A DNA stretch of 35,334 nucleotides from JBCBKZ01 sp039026975 (GTDB lineage: Bacteria; Bacteroidota; Bacteroidia; J057): assembly GCA_039026975.1 (NCBI GenBank), contig JBCCLI010000015.1, positions 1 through 35,334 of the forward strand, written 5' to 3'. Below the pieces are notes generated by a model that worked only from the letters and a program-made list of their open reading frames with translations, ran no database searches and was not told the origin of the DNA. Below are positions 22,605 through 31,725 of the stretch, piece after piece (position 1 is the first letter of the stretch; every line of letters starts with the position of its first letter). The translations under genes and the position numbers were made by a program.

Positions 22605-24911
22605 CTAGTTCTCGGACTTAATGAAGGAATCTACTTCTTTTAGGTCTATATCACTTTGATCTCCTTCTCCACAGAGAATATCAGCCTTAAACTCTACATA
22701 TAGGTTTTGAGGCACTCTTGAATCTGTAGGGCTGAAGGTTAAGCTTCTTAAGACTGAGGGTAAGCGGAGGGCTACCATGGTATTATTAGTCTTCAGAACA
22801 TTATACCCTATAACGGTACCAGAAGGATCAACGGTCACTTCTGCAAACGCCTGAGCTAGTCCACATACACCGCCTTCTCTCAACTTATTTTTAATGAAGT
22901 TCTTCATAGCTCCTTCTCCCTCTCCAAAGTCAGGAAGAGAAAACTTAGGACCTGCTACATTTGCGTGGGTATCTTTATGACTAGGATCAGGACTATAGCC
23001 TCTTACCGGATCATAGGCATCCGTTACGGGCACCCCCTCTGCTGCTGAAGCGGATGGGCTTTCTTCTTCTTCCTCAGACTTGTAAGACTCATCAGGAACA
23101 GCAGGGTCTTTATAATCTACTTTTTTCCAGGAGTTATCATCGTTAGCGTTCTTAGATCCAGGAGGGGCTGTAAACTGAGTAGCATTTCCTCTGGAAGGGG
23201 CTGCGCCCGCCGGAAGGGTCCCGCCTGACTGCTGAATATTGTAGAGATTCATCTGCATTTGCCTGATTTCTTCCTGTAGGAGTGAAATCTCATTGATGAG
23301 TATTAACAGACGTTGGCTGTCATTCTCTGTCGTCATGGCCTCATTAAGGCCAATAGAAGGTGTCAGAGGGGCTATTTGGTCAGTTGGTCTTACTGAATTC
23401 AGATCAGCTTGTAGCTCCATCATTTTGATAGCAGCTTCATTTTCCTTTTGCCTTCTTAGTCTGTCCGCTTCTATCTGTTGTTCTCTTAGCGTTTTACTAT
23501 CTGATAAGGCCTGAATGTCTTGCTCCTGCTTCTGAAGATCTTCCATTCTCCTATCTTGCTCACGTTGCAGCCGCTCTATCTCAGCTAGCATACGCTGAAT
23601 TTCCTGCTCCTGCTGAAGCTTTTCCTCTTCCCTTCTTCTCAGGTCTTCTTCCAGACGCTGTAGCTCGTATTCTTCTTGTCTCTGCGCACTTTCCTCTTCT
23701 ACTCTCCTAATATCTTCTTCTACTCTCACTCTTTCCTGAGCTATACGCTGACGCTCTTCTACTGTCCTTCTCTGCTCTTCTTCAAGTCTACGCTGCTGAT
23801 CATCTATTTCTCTTCTTCTCTCTTCCAGACGACCTACTTCATCTCTAAACCTTGACATCTCATCCAGCTCTCTATCTCTTAAGGTTTCATCTCTATTTCT
23901 ATTAGGATCTCCATCATCTCCTAATTCCTCATCATCGTAGAATGGATCATCCTCTGCTTCAGCACTGGCGGATGCTTCACGCTGCTCAAGTATACGCTGT
24001 CTTCTTGCTTCTCTAGCACGCCTCCTTCTCTCTATATAAGCTTGACGCTTTTTCTGCTTTTCAAGGTCTTCTTCTTCCTGGAGACGAAGCTCATCCATTT
24101 TTTCTCTTAGCAGGGCTAATTCTGTTCCATCTACTGTAGGGGCAGGCTCTTCATTACTAGCCATCACTACTGGAGTAGTCTCAGGTACTGGGGCAGGTGT
24201 TGGCTCAACTGTGGTAGTAACGGGAGTAGCTTCTACTACTTTCTCAGCTTCTTGCTCAACTACCTCCTTGGTTTCTCCTACCATTTCTGAAGCTACTTCT
24301 GTAGTAGCTGCCACGGTCTCTTTCACAGCAGGCTCTACTTTTTCTGCCTCTTCTTTAACTTCTGCTACAGTTTCTTTTACTGGTTCAGGAGCTGGCATAG
24401 TAGCCGCTGGCTCTTCTTTAGGAGTTACTACTGTGCTAGTAGTTTGGACAGTATTATTCTTAAGAACACCTCCATCATCCAATAGAGGATTATTGAAGAC
24501 TGGAATAGCTGCATATGCGTTGCTGCGGTCTCCTTCACAAGAGACATCAGGCTTAATTTCAAAGTATACAGATTTAGCACCCTTGAAGCCTTCTGCATCC
24601 CACTTGACATTTTTTACAATATCAACCGCAGACTTCTTAAAACAATCGTTTTTTCCAGTTAGGGTTTTTACCTGAAGCACATGACCAGAGGGGTCAATCT
24701 TTACTTCCAGGTATATTCTGTCAGACCCACAGCAGGAAGTCTTAGCGCTAATTTGGCCGTAGATATATTCTTTAACTGTGTTTTTCTGGTCACTAAAGAT
24801 AAATACCTTGGGATCAGCCAGCAGTTTGGTTACATCTATCTCGGTCTGGGCAAAAACCGCCGGTTTAGACATAAGGATGATGACTCCCAGGAACAGCAGT
24901 CTGAGTTTCAT
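22605..24911 (-). CDS. Periplasmic coiled-coil protein with duplicated TonB-C-like end domains
   Basis: ATG at 24911 gives 768 residues starting with a clean signal peptide (1-21, ending in VFAQ); ATGs at 24938 and 24971 would put extra residues ahead of it. Residues about 58-130 and about 675-750 share one pattern: Cys, a strand EVK/EVTVDPSG.V, a middle helix, a strand ending in YFEI/YVEF, then D-x-x-C and an acidic GD. DPSG plus final strand resembles the TonB C-terminal domain. Between them lie a Pro/Thr/Val/Glu-rich linker (about 150-260) and a long Glu/Arg/Gln coiled coil (about 265-500). There is no second membrane helix. A TAAGTTTG (25028-25035 on plus) may be its -7 box. Function unknown; it could be a periplasmic scaffold spanning envelope layers. 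Confidence 0.7.
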   Translation of the reverse strand: MKLRLLFLGVIILMSKPAVFAQTEIDVTKLLADPKVFIFSDQKNTVKEYIYGQISAKTSCCGSDRIYLEVKIDPSGHVLQVKTLTGKNDCFKKSAVDIVKNVKWDAEGFKGAKSVYFEIKPDVSCEGDRSNAYAAIPVFNNPLLDDGGVLKNNTVQTTSTVVTPKEEPAATMPAPEPVKETVAEVKEEAEKVEPAVKETVAATTEVASEMVGETKEVVEQEAEKVVEATPVTTTVEPTPAPVPETTPVVMASNEEPAPTVDGTELALLREKMDELRLQEEEDLEKQKKRQAYIERRRRAREARRQRILEQREASASAEAEDDPFYDDEELGDDGDPNRNRDETLRDRELDEMSRFRDEVGRLEERRREIDDQQRRLEEEQRRTVEERQRIAQERVRVEEDIRRVEEESAQRQEEYELQRLEEDLRRREEEKLQQEQEIQRMLAEIERLQREQDRRMEDLQKQEQDIQALSDSKTLREQQIEADRLRRQKENEAAIKMMELQADLNSVRPTDQIAPLTPSIGLNEAMTTENDSQRLLILINEISLLQEEIRQMQMNLYNIQQSGGTLPAGAAPSRGNATQFTAPPGSKNANDDNSWKKVDYKDPAVPDESYKSEEEEESPSASAAEGVPVTDAYDPVRGYSPDPSHKDTHANVAGPKFSLPDFGEGEGAMKNFIKNKLREGGVCGLAQAFAEVTVDPSGTVIGYNVLKTNNTMVALRLPSVLRSLTFSPTDSRVPQNLYVEFKADILCGEGDQSDIDLKEVDSFIKSEN

Positions 24912-25117
24912 GATATTAGAATATTTAAGTTGATTCATGGTATGGGTTAGATACATTGATTCAAGATACATATTTATGAAAGAATGTGTAGAAATTTACT
25001 TCATTTATTCCAGTTTTTCGAATAAAACAAACTTATATGAACTTCTTGATATGTATCCATTCGTTGGTGATGGAGCTATAAATTATATGTATAAGGGCTT
25101 CCTTTTCCCTATTTCTT

Positions 25118-26122
25118 TTAGCATCTAAAAACGGGTAATTCTTTCTCGGTAAAATGCTGATTAACTGCCTCTAGGGTGTCTAGCACTTCTTGTAATGACT
25201 CTGTAGTAACCAGCTTCATCCTAAAAGGCTTGAAGTTAGCCAATCCTCTAAAGTAGTTTCCATAATGCCTCCTCATTTCTCTTAGTGCTATGAGTTCTCC
25301 CTTCCAGTCCACTGACATGACTAAATGCCTCCTGGCCATTTCTACTCTTTCGGCTATGGAGGGAGGGGGGAGTTCTATCCCTGTTTCAAAGTAGTGTTTG
25401 ATATTTCTGAATATCCATGGATTCCCTATGGAGCCGCGGCCAATCATAATCCCGTCTACAGAAGGATACTGAACCCTCATTTGGTGTGCCTTTTGGGGTC
25501 CGTCTACATCCCCATTACCAAAGATGGGAATTTCTATATCAGGGTGAGCAGCTACCTCTTCTATCAAATCCCAGTTAGCTACTCCTTTATACATCTGTTT
25601 GCGGGTGCGTCCATGAATAGTAAGGGCTTTTATGCCTGTATCCTGAAGCCTGAGGGCTACCTCCACTATCTTAATGGTTTTTTCATCCCAGCCTAGACGG
25701 GTTTTTACTGTTACCGGCAGGGAAGAAACTTCCACTATCTCACGGGTCATCTTCTCCATCTTAGGGATATCCTGTAATATCCCTGCTCCTGCCCCCTTAC
25801 AAGCTACTTTTTTGACAGGGCAACCATAATTAATATCCAGGAATTCTGGTTGGGCTTCTTCCACGATCTTAGCACAGGATTTCATGGATTCTATGTCATT
25901 CCCAAAAATCTGTATCCCTACAGGCCTCTCCTCTTCATAGATATCTAGTTTTTGTACACTTTTATCTGCATGCCGTATGAGGCCTTCTGAGCTAATGAAC
26001 TCAGTGTATACTATATCTGCTCCCAACTCTTTACAGAGTGCGCGAAAGGGGGGATCACTGACATCTTCCATAGGTGCCAGCAGAATGGGAAATTCTCCTA
26101 CTTCTACAGAGCCTATCTTCAT
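25118..26122 (-). CDS. dusB: tRNA-dihydrouridine synthase
   Basis: Dus enzymes reduce uridine in the tRNA D-loop with FMN and NADPH. The 334 residues begin LAPMEDVSDPPFR (15-27). They continue with VGIQIFG, the catalytic block DINYGCPVKKVACKGAGAG (96-114, Cys101 as proton donor), VTVKTRLGWDE, the phosphate-binding TIHGRTRKQMYKG and IFGNGDV, and GIMIGRGSIGNPWIF. The C-terminal helical tail (about 250-334) is the RNA-binding part. DusB is the best fit among the Dus groups. A stable hairpin (26147-26165) is 25-43 nt upstream of its ATG. It is followed on the same strand, after 206 bp, by the coiled-coil gene. Confidence 0.95.
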   Translation of the reverse strand: MKIGSVEVGEFPILLAPMEDVSDPPFRALCKELGADIVYTEFISSEGLIRHADKSVQKLDIYEEERPVGIQIFGNDIESMKSCAKIVEEAQPEFLDINYGCPVKKVACKGAGAGILQDIPKMEKMTREIVEVSSLPVTVKTRLGWDEKTIKIVEVALRLQDTGIKALTIHGRTRKQMYKGVANWDLIEEVAAHPDIEIPIFGNGDVDGPQKAHQMRVQYPSVDGIMIGRGSIGNPWIFRNIKHYFETGIELPPPSIAERVEMARRHLVMSVDWKGELIALREMRRHYGNYFRGLANFKPFRMKLVTTESLQEVLDTLEAVNQHFTEKELPVFRC

Positions 26123-26146
26123 CTCTAAGTGGTACTTGTTATATGT

Positions 26147-26165
26147 ATCTGATGCTTCATCAGAT
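26147..26165 (-). promoter_or_regulatory. Hairpin in the dusB leader
   Basis: Perfect 8-bp arms ATCTGATG (26147-26154) and CATCAGAT (26158-26165) with a 3-nt loop, 25 nt before the dusB ATG. It may be an RNA hairpin or a repressor site; no T-run follows on either strand. Confidence 0.5.
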
Positions 26166-26178
26166 GGGTTAGTTGCAT

Positions 26179-26214
26179 ATTCTACCTAGATAGGATTACC
26201 TAACCTAGTAGAAT
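26179..26214. repeat. Inverted repeat between dusB and the CPBP gene
   Basis: ATTCTAC (26179-26185) and GTAGAAT (26208-26214) flank a 22-nt spacer that itself contains CTAG and AGG/CCT symmetric steps. A third small hairpin CAGGC/GCCTG lies at 26236-26250. Confidence 0.45.
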
Positions 26215-26301
26215 CCATAAATATATGTGACAGTACAGGCAAAATGCCTGATTTTCCCTAAGTGCCTAAAAAAAGTAAATTTAGCAATTTATTAGACATT
26301 T

Positions 26302-27252
26302 ATGGGAAGATTTCAGGCTTCACTCAACATACGGTACCAGGAAAGCCCCTGGCAAGGACTGCTGTGGGCAGTAACGCTATATTTATTTACCTCCCTGGTC
26401 TTTATGCCGCTAGGAGGTACTCTTGTAGGCTTATTCTATGGATATGGCTTAGATGATGTTTTCCAGGTATTAAGCGGGCCTAATCTGGAAAGTGCTTCAG
26501 ACAGAGCGGTTTTCAAGTGGCTACAAGCTATCAATCAATTAGCCACCTGGGGACTGGTAGGCTTCCTACTCCTCAAGGTTACGGGAACCTTACCCAAGCT
26601 CCTTGCCCCTACTTCTCCTCCACATCCTTTTCTCATAAGTTTTTCAGTGTTAGCAGTCCTCTGTATGATGCTTAGCATTCCCATGGTTCAGCTTATCACA
26701 TTTGACGAGACCTCTTTTAGTTTACCTGATTCTTTCCGCTCACTGGAAGAGAGCCTGGAAGCCTCCGAAAAACTAGCGGAGAGCCTCCTCACTCAAATTA
26801 TTTCTGAACAGGGAACCCATATCCTGATTATGAATCTTTTAGTGTTTGCAGTAGTCCCCGCCATCTGTGAAGAACTATTTTTTAGGGGGTTTATTCAGCA
26901 AACCTTCCAACGAATGATGTCTCCTCACCTGGCCATCTTCATCACTGCCTGTATTTTCAGCTTAATTCACTTACAGGTGTTTGGGCTTTTTTCTCGCATA
27001 GCCCTAGGCATTCTATTGGGATATTTCACCTTCTATTCCAGCAGTCTTATTCCATCTATACTGGCACATTTTTCCTATAATGCCATTTCTATCATTGTAG
27101 TATCCTATCAACACTTAAACCCTGAAAGGGAGGAATTTGGGACCTCTGTCCCACTTTATATGGGGATAATTTCTCTTTTGGCAGTGATATGCTGCCTATT
27201 TTTCTATTTTCGCCTTTCTGCTATGAGGCAGCCTGATACTTTGAATTCATGA
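26302..27252 (+). CDS. CPBP-family intramembrane metalloprotease (Abi/CAAX-type)
   Basis: A 316-residue polytopic membrane protein. The active-site motifs of the CPBP (Rce1-like) family are present: EELFFR (190-195; Glu190, Glu191, Arg195), His223 in SLIHL, and His256 in LAHFSYN. They lie in hydrophobic helices. An acidic stretch at about 143-160 (RSLEESLEASEKLAES) forms a large loop before the catalytic helices. The substrate is unknown; family members are proteases or scaffolds in peptide maturation and stress. The stop overlaps the cdsA start (ATGA), which points to one operon and to a membrane-linked role. Confidence 0.88.
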   Translation: MGRFQASLNIRYQESPWQGLLWAVTLYLFTSLVFMPLGGTLVGLFYGYGLDDVFQVLSGPNLESASDRAVFKWLQAINQLATWGLVGFLLLKVTGTLPKLLAPTSPPHPFLISFSVLAVLCMMLSIPMVQLITFDETSFSLPDSFRSLEESLEASEKLAESLLTQIISEQGTHILIMNLLVFAVVPAICEELFFRGFIQQTFQRMMSPHLAIFITACIFSLIHLQVFGLFSRIALGILLGYFTFYSSSLIPSILAHFSYNAISIIVVSYQHLNPEREEFGTSVPLYMGIISLLAVICCLFFYFRLSAMRQPDTLNS

Positions 27253-28070
27253 ATGATTTAGGAAAACGGTTTATAACGGGGGTCATTGGAGCTGGAATAA
27301 TTGTCGCGGCTATACTATTTTCATACTATGGTATGTGGCTATTCTGCTTTATCGTGTCCAGCCTGAGTTTGTGGGAATTTTTACGTATAAGTGGGGTGAA
27401 AGCTGTTCCTTACCAAGTGGGGGTTTTAGCATTTAGCACCTTTATATGGCTAGGTATTCTGTATTCTCTCACGAAAGAAATTACTGATCCACTCCCTTTT
27501 CTGATTATCATTCCGGCCCTGATTTTTCTTTCTCCTATCTTACAGATTCTTACCCTTTTTAATAATGAGGAGCCTCTTCCCTTGGAGAGCCTGGGGAGGA
27601 TGATTTTTGGTGTGGTATACTGCTATATTCCCTTCTTACTTTTTTACTTCTTTTCAGTCCCTTCCGTAGAAGCCTATAATCCTAGGGTTCCACTGGGTAT
27701 TCTCTTTTTAAACTTTGGGCTAGATACGGGGGCATATTTTGCAGGGAAATTTCTCGGGAAACGTGCCCTTTTCTCCAGGGTGAGTCCTAATAAAACATGG
27801 GAAGGATGGGCAGGGGGAATCCTCCTATGCTTTATCACTAGCTTCTTCTTCCAGCTGTACATCCCTGTATCAGGAGTTCACTGGATGGCCATAGCTGCTA
27901 TTCTCAGTGTTTTTGCTCCACTAGGAGACTTGGTAGAATCTCTGCTGAAAAGAAATATGAACCTTAAAGACTCTGGTAGTATCCTTCCTGGTCATGGGGG
28001 AATGTTAGACCGATTTGATGGATTATTCATGGCACTCCCATTTATATATTTTTATCTCAGTTGCTGTTAG
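27249..28070 (+). CDS. cdsA: Phosphatidate cytidylyltransferase
   Basis: CdsA makes CDP-diacylglycerol from phosphatidate and CTP, the branch point for all phospholipids, in the inner membrane. The 273 residues have about seven to eight hydrophobic helices. The C-terminal CDP-alcohol signature is complete: SLLKRNMNLKDSGSILPGHG (about 233-252) followed by GMLDRFD, with the metal-binding Asp residues in place. A second typical block is SPNKTWEGWAGG near 178-189. It overlaps the CPBP protease gene by 4 bp. An 8-bp inverted repeat (TAGAAAAC/GTTTTCTA) lies 45 nt after the stop and might stop or pause transcripts, though a T-run is missing. Confidence 0.95.
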   Translation: MNDLGKRFITGVIGAGIIVAAILFSYYGMWLFCFIVSSLSLWEFLRISGVKAVPYQVGVLAFSTFIWLGILYSLTKEITDPLPFLIIIPALIFLSPILQILTLFNNEEPLPLESLGRMIFGVVYCYIPFLLFYFFSVPSVEAYNPRVPLGILFLNFGLDTGAYFAGKFLGKRALFSRVSPNKTWEGWAGGILLCFITSFFFQLYIPVSGVHWMAIAAILSVFAPLGDLVESLLKRNMNLKDSGSILPGHGGMLDRFDGLFMALPFIYFYLSCC

Positions 28071-28114
28071 ATTGCTTCTTTGGCAAGTTTCCGCCAGAAA
28101 CATTACCTCTTTTT

Positions 28115-28142
28115 TAGAAAACAAACTATGGCTGGTTTTCTA
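28115..28142. repeat. Inverted repeat between cdsA and the dehydrogenase gene
   Basis: TAGAAAAC (28115-28122) pairs with GTTTTCTA (28135-28142) over a 12-nt loop. A T-run precedes it (28109-28115), so on the minus strand it would look like a terminator, but no minus gene ends here. It may be an operator for the gene at 28187. Confidence 0.35.
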
Positions 28143-28186
28143 GCGTAGCTTTCTCTAAATTAGAATAGTACAAACACTATTTGAAC

Positions 28187-29455
28187 ATGGCGGAAGTAAA
28201 AACCAAAGTAGCTATACAGAAGCTTTCTCCCTATGCTTCCTTTATGGCTCGTTTAACAGAAGCAGCTAGCATCACTAACCTGGATCAGCGTTTTAAAGAT
28301 ATTATCAGCGTCCCTGAGAAAGTTATTCAAGTACACTTACCGGTAAAACTTGATGATGGTACTACCAGAGTATTTGAGGGGTACCGTGTCATTCACTCTA
28401 CTGTCTTAGGCCCTTCAAAAGGAGGGATCAGATATGCACCCTTTGTAGACTTGGATGAGGTAAAGGCATTAGCAGGGTGGATGACCCTGAAAGCGGCTAT
28501 AGTGGGCCTGCCTTATGGCGGGGCTAAAGGGGGTATTACCCTTAATCCAAAAGTAAGGAGTGTAGATGAGTTAGAGAGAATTACCAGGGCCTATACCAGA
28601 TCTATGAAAGATGTATTTGGTGAAGACTCTGACATACCTGCCCCTGATATGGGAACCAGCTACAGGGAAATGGCATGGATATTCCATGAATACTCGAGAA
28701 TATATGGTTATACACCCGGTGTGGTAACAGGCAAGCCTCTTCACCTGGGGGGATCTAAAGGCAGAATCCCTGCCACGGGTTGGGGAGTCATGCTACAAAC
28801 CATGCTAGGGATCAAAAAATTAAACTGGAAGGTAAAAGATTGCACAGTAGCCGTCCAGGGATTTGGAAACGTCGGAAGTTGGGCGGCTAAACTCTTGCAG
28901 GAACAAGGACTGAAAGTAGTAGCTATTAGTGATCATACGGGAGGCTACTACAATGAAAATGGAATAGATGCTAATCATGCCATTCATTATGTACGTGAGC
29001 ATGGAACCTTAGCAGGCTATGATGAAGGTTCATTCCTGACCAATGACGAACTGCTAACACTGGATGTCAATATTCTCATTCCTGCTGCTATAGAAAATGT
29101 AATTACAGAACGCAATGCAGATGATATACAGGCTGAGATGATAGTAGAAGGGGCTAATGGACCCGTCTCTTCCACTGCGGACCCCATTTTAGATAAAAAA
29201 GGGATTTTTATTATTCCGGATATTTTAGCTAATGCAGGTGGGGTAGCTGTCTCTTACCTGGAATGGGTCCAAAACAGAAGAGGTCATTATTATCCAGAGA
29301 GTGAGGTAACAGAGAAAACAGAACCTTTACTTATGGAGGCCTTTGAAAGCGTGTACAATATCCATGTAAAATATAAATGCTCTATGCGCATAGCTGCTTA
29401 CATAGCAGCTATTGAGAGAGTTTCTACGGGAATAGACCTGGAAGGAAATTTCTAA
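28187..29455 (+). CDS. Glu/Leu/Phe/Val dehydrogenase (glutamate dehydrogenase type)
   Basis: A 422-residue enzyme of the amino-acid dehydrogenase family; length and motifs best fit an NAD(P)-dependent hexameric glutamate dehydrogenase that links 2-oxoglutarate and ammonia to glutamate. ATG at 28187 is preferred to a TTG two codons earlier. Motifs: GPSKGGIRYAP with the substrate-binding Lys, the catalytic Lys in LPYGGAKGGI, the Asp in PAPDMGTSYREM, and the Rossmann loop VAVQGFGNVGSWAA. The C-terminal LANAGGVAVSYLEWVQN is also typical. It stands alone between an inverted repeat and a terminator. Confidence 0.93.
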   Translation: MAEVKTKVAIQKLSPYASFMARLTEAASITNLDQRFKDIISVPEKVIQVHLPVKLDDGTTRVFEGYRVIHSTVLGPSKGGIRYAPFVDLDEVKALAGWMTLKAAIVGLPYGGAKGGITLNPKVRSVDELERITRAYTRSMKDVFGEDSDIPAPDMGTSYREMAWIFHEYSRIYGYTPGVVTGKPLHLGGSKGRIPATGWGVMLQTMLGIKKLNWKVKDCTVAVQGFGNVGSWAAKLLQEQGLKVVAISDHTGGYYNENGIDANHAIHYVREHGTLAGYDEGSFLTNDELLTLDVNILIPAAIENVITERNADDIQAEMIVEGANGPVSSTADPILDKKGIFIIPDILANAGGVAVSYLEWVQNRRGHYYPESEVTEKTEPLLMEAFESVYNIHVKYKCSMRIAAYIAAIERVSTGIDLEGNF

Positions 29456-29478
29456 CAAGCGTGAAAGCTCAACAAAAT

Positions 29479-29520
29479 AGCCTATCTGTTAAACACTTTA
29501 GCAGATAGGCTGTTTCTATA
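29479..29520 (+). terminator. Terminator of the dehydrogenase gene
   Basis: Perfect 10-bp stem AGCCTATCTG/CAGATAGGCT (29479-29488 with 29502-29511) followed by a weak T-tract (GTTTCTATA). Confidence 0.75.
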
Positions 29521-29539
29521 CTAGCAATTAGATAACTCA

Positions 29540-29568
29540 CATGAGAACTCCTTAACCCAATTCTCATG
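29540..29568 (+). promoter_or_regulatory. Leader hairpin containing the start codon of the T9SS protein gene
   Basis: CATGAGAA (29540-29547) and TTCTCATG (29561-29568) are perfectly complementary over a 13-nt loop; the ATG at 29566-29568 forms the outer end of the second arm. In RNA this could hide the start codon. Confidence 0.45.
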
Positions 29569-31479
29569 AGAGTAATTAGCTTCTTCTCTACATTCTGCAT
29601 ACTTCTATTTTCTTTCCTTTTCTCCCAACCCCTAAATGGTACCTTCACCGTAGGTACTAACGGAGAAACATATGCCAGCATACAGACTGCCATTACTGAT
29701 CTGGAGACAAATGGAATAGACGGACCGGTCAGATTAGTATTATCTCCTGAAACCTTCCAGGAGCAGATCACCCTCTCTCCCATAGTGGGAAGCTCCGCTA
29801 TTAATACGCTTACCATCAGCGGGGAAGTAGGAGAAACCGAAAATACTATTTGGACGTGGCCTTCTGAGGCAGGATTTCCCCCCAATAATTTCATCTTGAA
29901 TCTGGATCAGGTTACTTATATCTCCTTGGAGAACATTTCTTTTACCCGTTCCGGAACACTAGCTAATGCTAGCTGTATTTCTATGAATGATTGCCAGGAC
30001 ATCAACTTTGACAATTGCATATTCAGCACCAAGACATTAACAGCTACTACCCCGTTTCCACAGGCTACCTTAATCAGTGCTAATGATAATCAGTCCGTTT
30101 CTATTCTTAATTCTCAATTCTTGAAAGGAGACCATGCTGTCAGGTACCTTCACTCTGCCGGTACATTAGGAAGTGGATTAAGGATAGTTAATAACTACTT
30201 CCAGGGCCAATCCTACACCTCCATTCTGGTTCATGATCAAGCCGCTCCCATCATCAGTAACAACACACATGAAGGAACCACAGATTTTACCATTGGAACT
30301 AAAGCTGTTTTAAATCTGGAAGATTGTGAAGGAGCATTCCAGGTTACGAACAATCAATTTTCAGGAGATGAACTGGCCAATACACTTGTGCTGGAGAATA
30401 TTAACCTTACGACCACAGAGACCGGAAAAATTGAAAATAATTTTTTCCAGTCAAACGGAACACGGACCATATGGCTGATTCAGGCAGCACGTATTCGGGT
30501 AGCTCATAATTCAGTCATGGAAAGATCAGGCGTAGGAGTAGCTTTCTTCACTACTGGCTTTTCCAGCATTAACCTGGAACTTCTTAATAATAACTTTATC
30601 AGCCTGGGAGGACACTGTGTAGAACTAGAGACAGCTACCTCCATCACCGCTGATTATAATAACCTCTACACTACAGGACTTAACCTGGCTTTTCTAGGCC
30701 AGTTTGAGCAGAATTTACCAGACTGGAGAACCTTAAGCGGGCTGGATGCAAATTCTATTTCCCAGGATCCCCTCTTTGTAGCTAACGATGATATGCACCT
30801 TACTGCTGCCTCTCCTGTTCAGGCTGGGGGCATTCCTATTGTAGACATACTTACAGATATTGATGGAAATGACCGCCCTTTCCCAAATGGTACTTTTCCA
30901 GATATAGGAGCGGATGAATTTTTTGAGGGAAACATTCTAGCTATTTCTGTAGATCTTCAGGGGCGGTGGAATACAGAAACGGGAACAGCAGATTTATTCT
31001 GGCAGTTGGAAGGAGCAGGGTCCGGTAGTGTTTTCATCTTAGAGCGTAAACTTATAGATCAGAACTGGAATCCTGTAGCTCAACTTCCCTTCCAGCTGGA
31101 GCGCTGCTGCTATTCCTTCTCAGACCCTATCCGTAAAGAAGGAAATACCTTATACAGGATAAGGGTGATAAGCTCTGATAACCAGATAAGTCTAAGTAAC
31201 CTGGTGGAGATAGCCGTTCCTTTTTCCACCCAAAGCATAACCCTTTATCCCAACCCCACTACAGACATCCTTAATCTGACATCTACCTGCGATATAGGAG
31301 AACCTACCTACAGAGTATTCTCAATAGATGGAAAACTGCTGAGCAGCGGTGCCCTTTCTTCCTCTGGGGCCATAAACTGTGAATCACAACTTACGCTTTC
31401 CTGGCTCAGTCAAGGCTTGTATTTCATAGAAATAACAGGAATAGACCACTTTAGTATACACTCATTCCAAAAAAATTGA
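29566..31479 (+). CDS. Secreted right-handed beta-helix protein with type IX sorting domain
   Basis: A 637-residue protein with an N-terminal signal peptide (about 1-20). From about residue 30 to 400 it is Asn-, Thr- and Ser-rich, with short repeated strands (ISLENISF, INFDNCIF, VSILNSQF, LRIVNNYF, PIISNNTH, FQVTNNQF), as in right-handed parallel beta-helices. Near 430-450 is NDRPFPNGTFPDIGADEF, a common closing block of such proteins. The C-terminus (about 560-637) has LYPNPTTDILNLT and GLYFIEITG, the type A T9SS C-terminal signal, so it should cross the outer membrane through the type IX system and be bound at the cell surface or released. The substrate, perhaps a polysaccharide, is unknown. 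It has no close operon partner. Confidence 0.85.
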   Translation: MRVISFFSTFCILLFSFLFSQPLNGTFTVGTNGETYASIQTAITDLETNGIDGPVRLVLSPETFQEQITLSPIVGSSAINTLTISGEVGETENTIWTWPSEAGFPPNNFILNLDQVTYISLENISFTRSGTLANASCISMNDCQDINFDNCIFSTKTLTATTPFPQATLISANDNQSVSILNSQFLKGDHAVRYLHSAGTLGSGLRIVNNYFQGQSYTSILVHDQAAPIISNNTHEGTTDFTIGTKAVLNLEDCEGAFQVTNNQFSGDELANTLVLENINLTTTETGKIENNFFQSNGTRTIWLIQAARIRVAHNSVMERSGVGVAFFTTGFSSINLELLNNNFISLGGHCVELETATSITADYNNLYTTGLNLAFLGQFEQNLPDWRTLSGLDANSISQDPLFVANDDMHLTAASPVQAGGIPIVDILTDIDGNDRPFPNGTFPDIGADEFFEGNILAISVDLQGRWNTETGTADLFWQLEGAGSGSVFILERKLIDQNWNPVAQLPFQLERCCYSFSDPIRKEGNTLYRIRVISSDNQISLSNLVEIAVPFSTQSITLYPNPTTDILNLTSTCDIGEPTYRVFSIDGKLLSSGALSSSGAINCESQLTLSWLSQGLYFIEITGIDHFSIHSFQKN

Positions 31480-31556
31480 TCTAAAAAGAATACAACCATC
31501 TGTTTAATTTACCGTACAAAAAGGTAGTAAATTTATATGTGATTAATAATGAGCAT

Positions 31557-31664
31557 ATGCAGACAACCTATTCAGCCACCGATGCCCCCAGTTACCAAAG
31601 CAGCCTAAGGTCTCGCTTTCATGGGCGCACGGATTGTGATTGTAACAGGTTAGAAGCAGCTTGA
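31557..31664 (+). CDS. Possible 35-residue peptide with DCDC motif
   Basis: ATG at 31557 to TGA at 31662 encodes 35 residues, beginning MQTTYSATDAPSYQSS and ending TDCDCNRLEAA. It lies within the short transcription unit that ends at 31757. No Shine-Dalgarno sequence is seen, as is usual in this phylum. The alternative is that the stretch is only a structured RNA and the frame is chance; I cannot decide. Confidence 0.3.
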   Translation: MQTTYSATDAPSYQSSLRSRFHGRTDCDCNRLEAA

Positions 31665-31725
31665 GATCCGGCACCGTCATATGAGGTGCGGCTCCTCTGA
31701 TCCATAAAAACACTGTGTATATGAC

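Noticed and set aside
31580..31665. Possible 4.5S SRP RNA because AGCAGC occurs twice
   Set aside because: The SRP apical loop also needs a GGAA tetraloop stem between CAGG and AGCAGC. Neither copy has it, and the spacing is too short.
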